Source: Neofusicoccum parvum (lineage: Eukaryota > Ascomycota > Dothideomycetes > Botryosphaeriales > Botryosphaeriaceae). From it: 64,000 bases of DNA. Position 1 is the stretch's first letter. Each line of letters starts with the position of its first letter. The stretch spans positions 1,364,001 through 1,428,000 of the forward strand of contig CP087219.1 in assembly GCA_020912385.1 (NCBI GenBank), in the 5' to 3' direction. Positions 1 through 13,342 of the stretch are shown here, piece after piece. A model generated the notes under the pieces. The model was given only the letters and a program-made list of their open reading frames with translations. It had not been told where the DNA came from and ran no database searches. A program made the translations under genes and the position numbers.

Positions 1-2400
1 TGTGTTGGGATGTTGGTGTAGTGAACGCCCAGGTGGCGTTCTCAACGTTCAGCCTTACCTATGAGGCTATGACCCCAACCTTCATGCTGAAGAAGGACAA
101 AAAATCTAATCAAATGAGTGTACCAACCCAATAAGCGTGTCCAATTGAAGGCCAACGAGAAGCCGGCTTGCTGGACAACGCTGGCCTGGGAAAGCTCGAT
201 TGTTTCCGAAAATTTTCACTAGTCTAAAGACCTTCTGCGTTCTAAAGTCTAAACACCGCAGAAGACCACAACCACCCCACCCAGCTCCGCATAACCAACC
301 TCCCATATACCCCACCAAATCCACAAAGACCACGTGCACCCCGAGACGCGCACCTTCACTTATTCACTATCGCCTTCATCCTCCTGATCCCGTCCACATT
401 ACGATCCCACACCCACTGTCCCTGAAGGGCATATCACCCACCAGCTGCGCCGCTGGGACATCACAGCTTTGATCGAGCAAGTCGAAGATGTTAGTGCCGG
501 ACGTCAACCGCTTCGTAGCGCCGAGCTCTTTCGCCGCGGCCCACCAGCTGGAGAGGGCCGTGCGGCAGCCGCTGCCAATTTCGAGGGCGATAGAAGGAGG
601 GCTGTGAGGAGTGAATACCGAATGACGTGTTAATGTTTGAGTGTTGTGGAGGTAGTTCACCGCATTTGGCATCCCGATCGGGACGCCAACTATGAGGCTT
701 GTTCCAAGTGGGGACAAGAGGATCTCGGCAGTGGAGCAGTGTCGAGAAACAAGACAGAAGACCAAGGGATCAGACTATAGCATGCTTAGGTCCATGCAAA
801 AGGTGTTTGAGAAAAATGCAAAATAGCGGAATTCTAATCACCAACCTAACACACACAGACGAGAGCCCAACCCTTTTGCCGCTACGCTTCCTGCTGTAAT
901 ATCACCCGCATTTCCCGCCTAGGTTGGTGGTTTGAATCTCTTACTAGATGTTCTATTGGTAGTTAGCACTATCATTTGTCATGTTGTGGCGGCAGCGTAG
1001 CGTCACTGAGCTACCATCGAGCAGCGGGATTTGCGGTGGAGGACGGACGCAAGTGTCGTTTCCGAACATTGCTGGCTACCTCTTCGTTACGTATCCGCAT
1101 GGTCGGCTTTTGGTCCCATCTGCATCTTCCGAGCATCTTACAGTCCGGCTTGGTGAGTCCGAATCCGTTCGCTCTTGATCCAAACCCAACGAGAACCCAG
1201 GCACCGGCGATGAAACTCTGGCAAGGCTTCCCCATATCACTGATCCTCCTTGAGCAGGTGAAAATGTAAAGTGGAGTTGCTGAGGACCGGGCCGTAAGCA
1301 GGGAAACAGCTCAATGACATCATCGGTGGGACCGGAGGTCCATCCGCAAGAGGCCACCCAAGACACTTCCAATGACTCCTGAGCATTGGACAGCGGAGAC
1401 GGCGGCTTGTCCGTCCAAAGAGAGCAGTGATCCAACCAGCGGCTCTTTGCGCGGTCAATAACAGGAACAAGGGCAAGGACATTAGGCAGCAATCCGAGCC
1501 AGTCACGGTCTTAATCCGCCGATGCGACTACTGCGATTCCCGATGGTGGCTTGCAGTTTAGGAAAGTGCGAGCTAGAAGGCATTCAAAGTGATTAGCAGG
1601 GGGCAAGCTCGTAGTTCCTTGCGCCCCCTGACTGCCAGTGCAGACCGTGTTTCTGGAAGCGAAGACGTTTCTCAAGTAAATTTAGGACTTCTGGTTCTTG
1701 AAGACTCCATCGCATAATTGCCAAACGCGGGGCAAAGCTACCGCGCTTGACCGCTGGTCTACAACAGGTGGAAGTAGCTCGAGTGACAGACGGCGATTTG
1801 GGATGTGTGCCGACTATTCGAGAGCCGACTCGGAACGCTTTGCCGGCACGGTAGAGACACGCAAGCACCTGTGTTCAGACTACTTCAGACGGGTGCACTG
1901 CCCGCAACATGAGACCAGTGCAAGACGCATCACTGGCGAAGTGTTCGCTGCTTCACCGCTGGGGGAGTGGTACCAAAGACTGTACTCTGCGGAATGAGGC
2001 ATTGGTATGACATCATCTAATTCCGGGCTAACGCAGGTAAGCAGTAAAGCTTGGAACACCAATGCTCCCAGTCCTCAGCAGGTTTCGATGCCCGTTGGCC
2101 GGGAGGTAGGGTTGAGGTTCGGCAGCAGGGCGCTTTCAGGAGGATTTTTTTGAAATACAGCATCGAGAAGTGATTGCCTTGCCGACTACGTAGTAGACCG
2201 CAACGAAGCCGGGGCTCAAGATCCACATTTAGGGAAGCGCTTGGTAGGGCCAGAATGAGACACGGGCTGAAGGCTGGCCGATCTTACAACTCACCCATCG
2301 CGACCCGTCTTTGGGGGCCACTCAAGCAGACACACGCCTGTGGTCTCTGCGCCGAGGCATAGGGACAAACTTCGAGGGCCGGGATGCTTGAGCATGCCAG
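1..2400. other. No recognisable gene; mid-GC stretch
   Basis: This 2.4 kb is visibly lower in GC than the block that follows, and its open frames are short (longest about 138 codons) on both strands. None gives a domain I recognise. The minus-strand frames at 376-765 and 1076-1492 look protein-like in composition, but I cannot place them in a family or join them across plausible splice sites. It may be a decayed gene or plain intergenic DNA. Confidence 0.4.
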
Positions 2401-4479
2401 AAGCCAGAAGCCCAGTAAAAAAATTAAAAAACAGGGGCGGGCGCCGCACGCCCGCACGGCGTCGGCTGTTTTCTTAGGGCTTCGTCTGAGATGATGGGAC
2501 CAAGGCTCCCCGACGCATGCCCAAATGCTTCACCCGGACTTGCTTCCGGTGACTGGAATCATGCTGCAGAAGGCTGGAGGGAGATGTGCAGGCGCGCGGA
2601 CGCAGCCGGGAGCGGATATCAGCGGCGCCAGGCGAAAGGCGCCCCGGCAAGCGAAGTCAAGCGTGCGCCAACGACGAGACGCTGGGCAGGTGTGGTGAGG
2701 ATGGCAGCTTGGGGACGCTCTTCGGGGAGGCGCATCGGCGATGGAGGACGTGCCCGTTCGGACCGCAGCGGCCAAATCGCGATCCTCAGCCATCTGGCAG
2801 ATGAACGCGTGCGCGGGTCGTATTGTAGGGCGCTCTGGCAGACTGGCTTATGTAGTCGGAGGTCGGCTACGGGGTTAGGGGAAGGGCTGGGACTCCCCTC
2901 CCAGGGCAGCGAACCCGGTCGCGTGGCCGGGCAGCATGCGGAAGTGAATCGAAGATGGCGATGCTAGGCCGGGGCCGGCGACATGGATTTCGGCCGCCTC
3001 GCGTTACCCCAGGGCAGCGCAGAGCCCATCCCTGCGGGCGCCTTCTCGATGCTGCGGCGTCATCTGACGGCGGCGAGACTGGCCGGGCGTGATCGCGGCG
3101 GCGGATCTTCGATCCAGCAGGCGGAGCATTTCGCGCGGAACGGCACAGAAGGCCATGGGCGCGCGCATGGAAGTTTCGCACGCGCGCTGCAACGGCGATC
3201 GGCCAGCGGTGGCACGTCGAACCACGGGGCAGATCTGGCTGATCTCGCCACCGTGCTGGCCGGCGCGCGCTGGATCTGCAGCGACGCGCGCGGGCAGCGA
3301 GGGCGCCGGCGGCGAGAGGCACGGCGCGGGCTGCTGCCGGGTGGTGCGCTGCGGCCGGTGGTGCGCTGCGCTGCCGTCATCGCGCCTGCCGCCTGTGGTG
3401 GTCTTTTTCTCGGCTTGGCGCTGGCCGCGCTAGGCGGCTAGCGGTGTGAGGCCGCTGCGGCAAGCTATCGATCGCCTGCGCGCGCTCGATGGGCACGCCC
3501 GGCGCCCCGAGTAATTGATCACCTCCTTGCCCAGTGCAGCGCGCAAGCCGCATCGAACAACGCCCATTGACGGGCAGCGAAGGCTGCGTGCGCCCCGGTG
3601 CCTGGCCGCCGCACCGCGCAGCGCGCTGCCCGACTGCCGCCCCAGCGCCCCGGTGCTCCACGAAGCCGGCGCTGCCTCTGCTCTGTGCGCGCGAAACCAC
3701 GCGCGACACGCCGGACGCCCTCCCTGGACTTCTGCGCCTGTCCGCGGCCTGGACGCTGAGAGACGACGTGCCGCCTACGCGCCCGAACCAGCTGTGGTGA
3801 GTCCCGCTCGCCGTCGCCTGGAGACTCAACACCTCCGTCTGCGCCCATCAATGCCCCGCCGCCCACCGCCGTCATCGCTCTCCGGCCTGTCCCACAAAGA
3901 GTCCATGTCGTCGCCCCAGCCGCCGGTGACTTGACCCGTCTTCCTCGCAGTCCAGCCCAGACTGCTCCCCAGCCTGCACCGCTGCCAGACCGCATCCCGC
4001 GCGCCCTCCGCCGCGCCAACGCCCCTCCGCCAGCTGCGCCCCGTCGTCCAGCCCGCCTCCAGCTGCCATCCGCGCCCGCGCCCGCGCCGTGTCCTATGGC
4101 CGGCGGCCTTTGCTGACTTCGAGAGCGGGCCGCCTTCTTCGCTTCTTGCGCTCCGCGCCCTGCAACAATTGTCCCTTTTTAAGCTTTTAGTGTTCCGGTC
4201 TGGTCCAAGCCACGCCTTGCCGACCCATCTTTACTACTTTTGTATACCTTTCCCATCTGTACGACCGCGCCCCACGCCCGCCTCCGCGAGCGTCGCAACC
4301 GCCTCGCCCTGGCTGTCACGCGCCGCCGCGCTTCGGTTCCTCCTCTGCGCTCCAGCCTCGAGTCCTGGCAGCCGAGTGCTCGCGTCGGCCGCCCGGCAAT
4401 TGCCGACACAAGGCGGCTTCGAGCACCACATCAACTTCTGCAGCAAGCAATTGGGCCCCGCAACCCCTCCAAGCTCTTC
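2401..4479. other. GC-rich upstream region of the SAM/HMG-box gene
   Basis: This is very GC-rich sequence with many overlapping open frames on all frames, as expected from a scarcity of AT-rich stop codons rather than from coding. From about 4000 onward it becomes C/T-rich, typical of a fungal promoter and 5' leader, and runs into the ATG at 4480. No separate gene is supported. Confidence 0.45.
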
Positions 4480-6267
4480 ATGACCGACCTGAGGCAAAAA
4501 TTGGAGCACCTGGGCCTGTTGCAGTACTTCGAGGTGTTTGTCACAGAGGGCTTCGACACGTGGGAAACGGTCCTGGACATTCGGGAATCCGACCTGTGAG
4601 TCCGGTTGCCTGCGCCGCCGGAAAGAAGCATCTGCTGACCGCGCTGTGAACCAGCGACTCTCTCAATGTCAAGCTCGGCCACCGAAGAGTATGCTTGCTC
4701 CCACATCCCAGCTGCCGTGCCCTGTGCTAACCCATTGCAGAAACTCCAACGGGCCATTGCCGAGACTAGGGGAATCCCACTTGAGCGACTTGAACGTGCA
4801 ATACCCCATTTGCACGCCGCCCCGAGCGTGGATGGCTCCTACCGCAGCGATGACTCGGCCTCAGAGACCAAGTCGCTCAACCACCACAAGAGAACCGAAC
4901 CTCCGTCGGGCAATGCTGGCGGGACGACAAAGCGCAAATATCGCCGGCATCCAAAGGTAAAGAACTTCGGTCGTTCCTTGCGACAACTTTCTAACGACCT
5001 GCGCAGCCGGACGAAAACGCGCCTGAGCGCCCCGCATCTGCATACGTAATTTTCTCGAATCGTAAGTGCTACAGCCAGGTTCATATACGAGTCAGAGAAT
5101 TAAGAGGGTGCAGAGATGAGGGAATCTCTCAAAGGTCAGGAACTCAGCTTCACCGAGATTGCCAAGCTTGTCGGGGAGCGATGGCAAACTCTCTCTCCAA
5201 GCTCACGCGAGGCATGTGAGCGCCAAGCAGCGGCCGCCAAGGAAAAGTACTACTCAGAGCTTGCCGAGTACAAGAAGACCCCTGAATACGCCCAGTACCA
5301 GGAGTACCTGGTCGAGTTTAGAGCAAAACACAACCAGCAGCAAAACGGTCAGCGAACGCAAACCCACTGTCCATCGTCGACACGTCAGCTGATGGAACCG
5401 CAAGAAGGCAAACGATCGAAAGTGGATGTAGAGAGCAACAACGCTCGGAGCAGCAGCCACGACCATGTCGACAAATCCTCCCGGCGAAGAGTGAGCGACG
5501 CCTACTTCAGCCAACCTCCTGCCCTGGTCCACCATCGCTCTGGTTCAAGCCCACCCCCTGGTCCCCATCGCGCCGGAGGACGTATGCTGGGCTCGGAGTC
5601 AACATCTCCTGCAGCGTACTCATTCTCGGGTGTGAACTCACCCAGGCTTGCGGGGCAGTACTCTCCAATGTCCGCATCGCCGACTTCCGCCACAGCCTTC
5701 CGCGAGCCAGAACTCTCTCATCCATCGACTTCTACCCAGTCGACAGATTCGAGAGAACGGCTTCAAGATCCCCCCCTTGCGACAACGCATGGATTCAACT
5801 TCCCTCACAGCAACAGCAACACGTCTGTAGCGACTCTCTCCAGCTCCTCGGTTTACTCGAACCCAGGCGAACGCGATCTGCCTTCGCGGCGGCTTCATCG
5901 CGAATCATCGTCGATTCCATCTCTGGTCCACGAAGACACCAACACTACTAACCAATCCTCAGACAGCGGATTTTCTCACACGAACAGCAGCCACCACAGC
6001 GCACCCTACACTGGGTCGCTTCTTCCTCTTGCGGACGCACAGAAAGCTCACCGATTATTGCCGCAGCCTATACCGTCATCGCTTTCAATGGCCCCCTCAC
6101 CACTCGATCAGCGACCGGTACTACCGCCACAACCACCAACAAAATTTCCAGCAGTACAGCCTCCGCAACCGGACATGAGGCAGACCTCATCATTGGCAGT
6201 GTTATTACGAGCGGGAGAGATGGCCTGTGACGCCGATTCCCTCGGGGGGAGGGAAAACCCACCGTAG
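4480..6267 (+). CDS. SAM + HMG-box transcriptional regulator
   Basis: Predicted nuclear DNA-binding regulator of 524 residues. Exons are 4480-4595, 4655-4688, 4741-4956, 5007-5061 and 5114-6267; all four introns are GT-AG and the phases close exactly. Residues 1 to about 65 form a SAM domain, seen in the pattern LGLLQYFEVFVTEGFDTWET followed by LNVKLGHRR. A basic linker (KRKYRRHPK) leads to an HMG box at about residues 130-196, with the RPASAYVIFSN start, the SFTEIAKLVGERW core and the KEKYYSELAEYKK end. The rest is Ser/Pro/Gln-rich and probably disordered. SAM plus HMG-box proteins of this layout are conserved in filamentous ascomycetes; the targets of this one are unknown. It stands alone, with long gene-free flanks. 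The C-terminus is the least certain part, because a further 3' intron cannot be excluded. Confidence 0.88.
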
Positions 6268-8744
6268 CCTTCACTTGCAAAATTGCTCGCACCACGACCT
6301 TTTGATTTACGACACCGCCATTGCTCTCTCTTTCGGCTCCGGAGGAGTGGATCCTGCAACTGTTGCGACAGATTAGTAGATCCGACCTCCGTTGTCGAAG
6401 TAGGGACCCAACTATATTCGAGCATTGGCGGCATTTTGATGAAATCTTCTTGCACGTTACCACGACACCCCTCGTCCCACCGCAATGTTACGAAAGCTCC
6501 CGGCCGCGTTTTTCGAGTGTCGCATCGGTCTGAAATTTGACAAGCATCATTTATTGTTCGGCGCATTATTTTGGATGGTCCGCCGTATCCCCGAGCTTTA
6601 TAAAACGTTTTCTTACGGAAGCTGGGGTGGCCATCCCGTTGAGATCACGTTATTTTAGTTACATAAAGGGGCCTTTAGGCTTCTTCACTTTGCAGAATCA
6701 ACCAGGTATATTGGGTTTTCTTCACTTGGCGTAGGTTTTCTCCTTCCAGAAACTTCTCATTTCCTCGTGGAACGAGAAAGGAAAGAATGAGAGTGATCTA
6801 TTCCAAGAACGAGATCATCTCGCGCGAGGCTCTGCGCAATGGGAGCTTCTCTGGCCTGACGGAATCGGGATTGGCTCAGCAACAAGACCACAAGGTAATA
6901 CCAACCCCGGTGACGTCAGGCCGCAAAGACAAGCATCAGTGTGACGAGGGGTGAACTGTGTTGACTTCAGAGCTGGACGAGAACGCGGTCAGCCATTGAG
7001 CTGCTACTTTCAAAATCCTGGGGAGGCGGACAAAAAAAAGATTAGACGGCGGGAATGCGACAAGGAACCACCAGTTGGCAGTCACTGCCAATATTTCCAA
7101 CTGGAAAAACCTTGCGATATCGCCTCCCCTTGTTTTTGACGCTTCTTTCAAGCGGCAAATTGGCTTTCTCTGTTTGGATTTTGGAGTCCTTGTTCCCACT
7201 GTTGTCGCGTTCTGACATGGTAGTCACTCCGTGGACCTGCCACAGACGCTGGCAACAGTGTGACACACGGCTCGCCTCACGGCCTACACACTATCTCACC
7301 ACGCCTTTTTTTTTCTGTGGTCCCTTTTTTCCTTCTCATTATTTCTTTGCGATCGGGGAGGAGGATTAGTTCACCGTCTACCGGACGGCGACCCGGTACG
7401 CTACCGATTGGCTACTTTCTCTCTCGGCTCCCACTCCGGCCCATCGTTTCTTACCCCTTCTGGTATCCATTACCCGTCGCCCTCTCAAGTGGCTAACCCA
7501 CCGCTCATCAGGTTGTCAAGAAGCACTGCCATCTTTGTTCCAAGACCCCGCACGACTCTGAAGGGCACGTTCATGGGATGCGCATTGGCGGTGGGTGATG
7601 CCGTCTCACAGGCGAAGAAAGTGGACTGGGGCATCAAATTTGTCATGGGTTTCGGATCGCAGTCAATTACACCAGCATGACGTGGTGGTTTTTTTCTCAA
7701 ACTAAATTTCTTTCCTATTCCGGAACTCTTCGTCGCCACGGTATCATTGCCCCCTTTTGAAATCACCCGGATCATACACGAATGCGCTTAACGCCATTGC
7801 CACTTTCGGACTGGGCCAGACCGTTGGCGCCGAAACGCCTCGTTGCGCCTCAATCGAGATCCCCTTCTCGCGTCGCCTCGGCGGGCATCATGAATTCCTG
7901 TCACCTACCAACGGAGCGGAAGTAATATCTAGTCTCGCTACTAGCGGACCGTCCGTTCGAGCCAACGTAAGCTCGCCGCCGCCGCACGCCATCGCCGCCG
8001 TTACCCAACCCTTGCTTTGCAGCAACCGGGGGAAACCCCGGCCCACTCATCACCACGCACTACGCAGACCTGTCACCGACGTCTCACACCCCAACCCGCC
8101 CGTCCAAACAAGCCGCGTGCCCGCTAGTTGGAAAAGTGTCCGACAGCCGCGCTGCCCCCGCTATAAAATCAAAGTAGCCGAGACCAGCACCAGTGGCCTT
8201 GGCGCTCACGCGACGACCTGTGGACCCTTTTCTTTCCGACGGCACCACCGCTTGGTTAGCCTCGTCCCAATCCCGATCGCGAGACCTGCAAGACCTGGAG
8301 CCACGATCGGGATTTTTTTTTTTCAAGGTGATCTCTCGACCGAAAGTTTTTCCCTGCCAATTTGCCCTTCGGTCACTGTGAAGCCGCGCGTTCTTCGTTT
8401 GACCGTCGCTCTGCCTTAGTCTGGGTCCGCGCGTAGGGCGGAAAAGAGTTCGGGTCGGACTGAGAGGATGGCGGCGGGCTGGGGCAAGTGTGGATCTGGG
8501 TCTGGGTTGAGTTGGATTGTGAGGTGAGGATTTGTGCGTGTGGCGCGGGTGGCTGGTGCTTGGGGGATTGTTCTCGAGAACGATTTTGGTACCCTCTTTT
8601 TTCTTCCCGGAAGGTTTTGGTGGAGGAGATTGTTGAAGAGGAGGGAGTGGACCGGTGTGGACCGGTGTAGAAAAAGGAGTGTGTGGATGGCTTTTGGAGA
8701 GGTGATGGGGTTATATGTCAGGCTGGCAGTGGACCAGGTATTCT

Positions 8745-8800
8745 TTTTCTCTTTTTCTCTTTCATTCTCTTTCTGCTCGTTACTTTCATCTATTTCCTAC
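8745..8800. repeat. Polypyrimidine tract
   Basis: Low-complexity run of C and T dominated by short TTTCTCTT-like units. Such tracts are common in fungal promoters and leaders, but no gene start follows closely. Confidence 0.6.
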
Positions 8801-11217
8801 ACCCGGTTTTCCTTGGATGAAAACAGAAAAGAGGGTGCAAATGTGGGCGAGAAAGATCCACGGAGAATTAGTTTTCGTTTTTTTTTGTCCTCTTGCTGCA
8901 CGGCTCCTCTGATACATGTCGGCGGTATGTTTGCAGAGACCAGGTACTGTTGCTTTTTGTTTTCCAGGTATCAAGGGAGGAGGCTATCTGAGCGTTTCTG
9001 CTTGCATTTCCTTCCCCCTTTTCGGTTTCTTGCACTCAATTTGTTGGTGGTTGTGGAGACCCGATTTTGTTGGTGGTTGTGGTGTTTGATAAGAACGCGC
9101 CCCGGTATGTGCGGTTGAGTCGAACAAACAAGAAAGACGAGCGAACATTTAGGCAGGGAAAGCGACGCAAGGGGTGGTAAGATTGACATCATTTAAGAAA
9201 TTATTATCTAGAGCGTTAAGCCATTACTATTTATTACTATTACAAGATCTTTTCATCTTTCCTCTTCTGCCGGGCGTTGCAGCATCTTTTCGTCGTTCTC
9301 AGTCTTCATTAGCGACTAAGCGGGTGTAGCGTTTTACTGTCCGCGCGACAATTCCATTAGTGAAAACGATCAGATGACCCTTTCCCCATCATCCTGCCGC
9401 TATTTTCGACCGCATTCCCAAACTCCATGATCACGGGTTTCGGCGCGACTCCTCTATTTTATGTGGTTCCCGCGTCCGTGGGATTGGCAGCAGCAATCTG
9501 TCACAGAAGCCTGCAGCTGCACGAGCTCCTCTGGCGTGCTGGAGAGCTGTATGCACGTACTAGCGAGCTAGGTGCAGGCGCATGAGGTGGATAAGCATGC
9601 ATGCATTAGCTCGGCTCCTTATCCGCTTCCACCCCCTCTTCCATCCCGCCTTTCGGGGCGGAAAACCACCGGAGATATTTGACACAGCCAATGTGCACTG
9701 CTGGGCAATGAATAGGCTTTCAAAGTTAAACTTCGTCTGGAGAGCACGTATGGAAGCATTACGTCGAATGGCGTCAGACGGGTCGTGGGGATCTGCGATG
9801 GGATTTGCGGTGTGTGTACTGTGTATGTGTGTGTGGTTCAACGGCAGTAGTCTCTGGACGCGGGTGTTCTAGAATCGCAATTGCCCCATGCTGGCGGCTC
9901 CGCCTCTGTATATATAAATTTGGCGCTACCGGTATGCAACAACAAGAGCCGACGGGTCTAGAAGCGGCCAGTCCTTCCAAAGTCGCAGCGGCGTACGACG
10001 GGAAGACGCGGGCGGAGGGAGCAGTGTCGTATGGGTTCCCTCTCAATGCCAGTATGCAGGGTGGCGGCCTCCGCGCTGGGCTGATTGGCCGTGGTTGACA
10101 GGACGGGTGGCCTCCGCAGCGGTTCATCTGCAAGCAACGCATGCAATCGGCGATTCATGTTCATGCGCGAGGCCAGGGGCGAGGAACACGTTCGACAACA
10201 GGGAGTGTGCTGGTAGGAAAGGGTAAGTCATGAGATGACAGATCTAGCGGCAGCAGGGGAGGCAGCAGTCAGTGTTGTTTTCTTTTCCAGAGCGAGACGA
10301 GAGAAAAAAAAGTCAGGCCATTCTGACATTCTGCTCCCGGCAGCGCGGGTGCATGCAGTCTTGCCAGGGCCAACATCGGATTTCTGATTTGGCGACGGCC
10401 ATCTTCGATTTCGCACGGTCCGCGATCTCGATGGGCTTTTGTCTAGAACGCCATCAAGGCCCGACTGGCAAAAGGCTCCTCTCATGACGCGGCTGCCAGC
10501 CGGGGCTGCTGCGTTTGCGATTGGGTGCGCCATGTCTGAGACGGCCGAAAAGAGGGTTCGGGCTTCCTAATCGATCGCCGTGGCCTGTCCTGTTTGAGAA
10601 GGAAGCTGGTGTTCCGAATCGCCCCAAACGCCGTCTTGCCACCCGGGCGCGGTGCTTATTCCTGCCTGCCGCGCGCAAACATCGAGATTGCAACCTCGCT
10701 GCCCTTGGCCGTGCCGACCGGAGTCTTGCGCGGTCGTCTCTGGAGGCGAGATGGTGCTACCCGCGCACGGCAGCAGGCCCTCCAACCCCGAGTCGCACAG
10801 ATCACGCCTGGCCCAGCAGCAAAGCCCGAGACGTGCCAGTCAATCAGTGTGTTCCAGGTGGCCCTGCAGCAATCTGCAGCTCAGCTCAGCTCCTAGCACC
10901 GGCCCGACGAAGCCTTCCAGTGGCAGCGCAGAAGGCGACTCCGGCGAGCGCATCGCACGGGGAATTCTTCCTTCAGCTGCTCGCTCCCTGTCGGCATGCC
11001 GATGGGCCCTCGACCCGCTGTAATGATTGGACTCGTAACGTATGACTGCTATCGGCCAGAAGGGACTGCGGTTGCGAGGCGCGTCGGGCGAGATGTGCGG
11101 CTGGGATGGTGGCTGCCGATGCAGGTGCGGCGCGGTCGGGTGGATGGCGATTGTGGCCGCCTCCGCGACGGGGTGCCTGGATGCCTCAGTGCGCAATCCG
11201 CGGTGTCAAGACTCGAG

Positions 11218-11267
11218 GGACCACGGGTCCACGGGACCACGGGACCGCGGGACCGCGGGACAGGACC
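11218..11267. repeat. 8-bp tandem repeat
   Basis: About five imperfect copies of an 8-bp unit (GGACCACG, drifting to GGACCGCG) in direct array, about 500 bp upstream of the DUF3074 gene start. The unit is GC-rich and partly palindromic (GGACC/GGTCC). Confidence 0.8.
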
Positions 11268-11760
11268 CTCACGGCGCCGCCGCTGTGCGAGTCGGCTTGG
11301 CGCGACGACCGCACGCTGACGCCGGCCGTTTCGGAGCTACTCTGCTCCTCCATCTCACCTGTGCTCTCGCCGTCTCTCCAGGCCTGCTGGCCGGTGCGCT
11401 CTCTCGCGAGGGCGCTCGCGGCCTGCCCCAACGGCCCCCCGCGGCCTCACGGCGCTCTCGCCGGGTTTGAGAGTGCTGCTCGATGACATCAGCACAGGCT
11501 AACCCAAACGCGGGCCGCTCAGAACCTGCTATGGCCGTAACCGCAAGCACAGCAGCAGCGACCGCGTTGGCCGCGCTCCTGCCCAATGTGTGTCTGCACC
11601 ATCGCGTTTCGTCTTCGCGCTAGCTCCGAGCGCTCGCACGACTCCCGAAGCGCCGTCGACGCTCCCTGAACACACCACCAGCTGTTCTCGCCGCACTCGC
11701 CTGTCTGTCGCAGCCCGGTCGCGCAAGCCTCGCCGCCCACAGCTGCGCCCGCACGCCGCC

Positions 11761-12736
11761 ATGTCGTACCTCACCCCAGGCCGCCTGGTGCGCCTGCGCG
11801 TCGTCTCGTCGAAGGACCTGCCGCCGCACCCGTCGCTCAAGCCCACGTCGCCCGACCACGTCGACCTGTTCGACTTCCTCAAGACGGCGCTCGACGAGGC
11901 CGTGTCGTTCGCCGACGAGCACGTCCCGCAGACGTTCAAGAAGGGCGCCGTCAAGGACTCGCCGCCCGCCGCCGCCAAGGTGCAGATGTTCACGCGCGAC
12001 ATCAAGCCGTCCGAGCAGCCGTACATGGACTCCAAGACCACCGAGGCGTGGGTCGCGCGCGAGAGCGTCCACCAGGACGCGAGCGAGCAGGGCACCGCGA
12101 GCTTCGCCGAGTTCGACGCCGGGCTCAGGCTGGATCACTCGCAGCACGAGATGGAGTACACGCCGACGGTTTTCGATGCGCACGAGGTGGCTGATTGGGG
12201 CGAGCTGATTGCGGCGAAGGACGGGAAGGTGCCGGGGGGCTACGAGGAGGTCACCATGAAGGGTGAGTGGCAGGGCGCCAGAAACCAGGCTTGGGTGGCC
12301 AGCAACACTGACAGTCGCGTGCCATGCAGCGTACGAAATGTGCCACCAGATGCCCCCGCCGCTCACGAACCGCGTGTTCCCCGTCCTGATTGTCACGGCG
12401 AAGACGGGGGCCGACTCGTTTGTCGTCGCGCAGATCCCGGTGGACCTGTCGGACTTTCCGGATGGCGATGTGCTGTACGCCAATGGCCGGAACAAGCGGG
12501 ACGCCGACGCGGGTCTGAAGTCGAAGAAGGTCACGCCGGGCGTGTACGTCAGTGTCGAGCGGGTCAAGGTCTCGGAGGGCGGGGAGGTCAAGTGGCTCAT
12601 GGCGACGGCGAGCGATGCGAAGGGATACCTGCCGATGATTCTGCAGAAGCAAGGCGTGCCCGGCGCGGTGCTGAAGGACGTGGGGCTGTTCATCCAGTGG
12701 ACCTTGGACAGGAGGAGCGCGGCGCCGGAGGCGTAG
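11761..12736 (+). CDS. DUF3074 (START-like) domain protein
   Basis: Predicted 302-residue protein from two exons, 11761-12262 and 12330-12736, joined by a 67-nt GT-AG intron in phase 1. The second exon carries the family signature: a YEMCHQMPPPLTNRVFPVL block, then YVSVERV and the strongly conserved MATASDAKGYLPM and GVPGAVLKDVGLFIQW blocks. DUF3074 proteins are fungal members of the START-like fold, which usually forms a lipid- or ligand-binding pocket; no ligand can be assigned here. There is no signal peptide or membrane segment, so it is probably cytosolic. The chosen ATG follows a C-rich leader and starts with MSYLTPGRLVRLRVV. Confidence 0.9.
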
Positions 12737-13342
12737 ACGGAGTCGCTGGGGCGACGGGGACTGCAGGCAGTTGCGCACGGGGCGGGGGTTTTTTGCATTC
12801 TTCGCTTCAGAGATACCACACTGCGTTGCTCGAGGGCTTAGGGGACTGGCGGCGGTGCTGGGTACACGGCCACCCTTGTACATAGGCAAAACCACGGTTT
12901 TCGTCGTGAGCCGAAACATGCGGCGGATGCGCAGCCGGGATGCGCAGGTAGGCGCGTTTGGACGCCGGTTCCAGCAGCGCGGGTGGGCCCTGATCGGCCG
13001 CTTGACCTGGAGATCGCTGCGGTTGACTCGCTGTCGTCCAGGTCGGCGCATCGCGTGGTTGGCGCTGATGCCGATGCCGAACGCAGCGAGCGCTAGACGT
13101 GTCCCGCCGCGTGGCTGCAGTCCAGCCTCACATGCGCCGTCCGCCTGCGCACAGCTCGCGCCTCGTGTCTCGTGTCTCGCCGGCGCCCTGCCCCGTTGCC
13201 GTCGCCTGCGACCCGGCGCTGCCACTGCTGCCGCTGCCGCTGCCGCTGCCTTCGCTGTCTTCGCTGTCTTCGCGGCCTCGACCCTCGCTGCCTCGTCCCT
13301 CTCCGCCGCCGCTGCCCCGCAAAGCGCCGACCAGAACAAGCC
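12737..13342. other. Intergenic region between two plus-strand genes
   Basis: Holds the 3' end of the DUF3074 transcript and the promoter and leader of the Pro/Gln-rich gene. From about 13195 it is a run of CTGCCGCTG- and CTTCGCTGTC-like pyrimidine-rich units leading to the ATG at 13343. No gene seen. Confidence 0.5.

Larger units (their letters stand above)
6268..11760. other. Long gene-free interval (5.5 kb)
   Basis: No open frame here gives a recognisable domain, and I could not join neighbouring frames into a credible spliced gene. The longest frame (7757-8419) is low-complexity. The interval holds pyrimidine tracts near 7305-7345 and 8745-8800, an oligo-T run near 8311, and an 8-bp tandem repeat at 11218-11267. 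The last kilobase is GC-rich and C-rich and runs into the DUF3074 gene. It could hold long leaders or non-coding transcripts; nothing in the sequence decides this. Confidence 0.4.

Noticed and set aside
376..1492. Possible decayed gene on the minus strand near the left edge
   Set aside because: Fragments look protein-like, but I could not match any family or join them through splice sites, so no gene is called.
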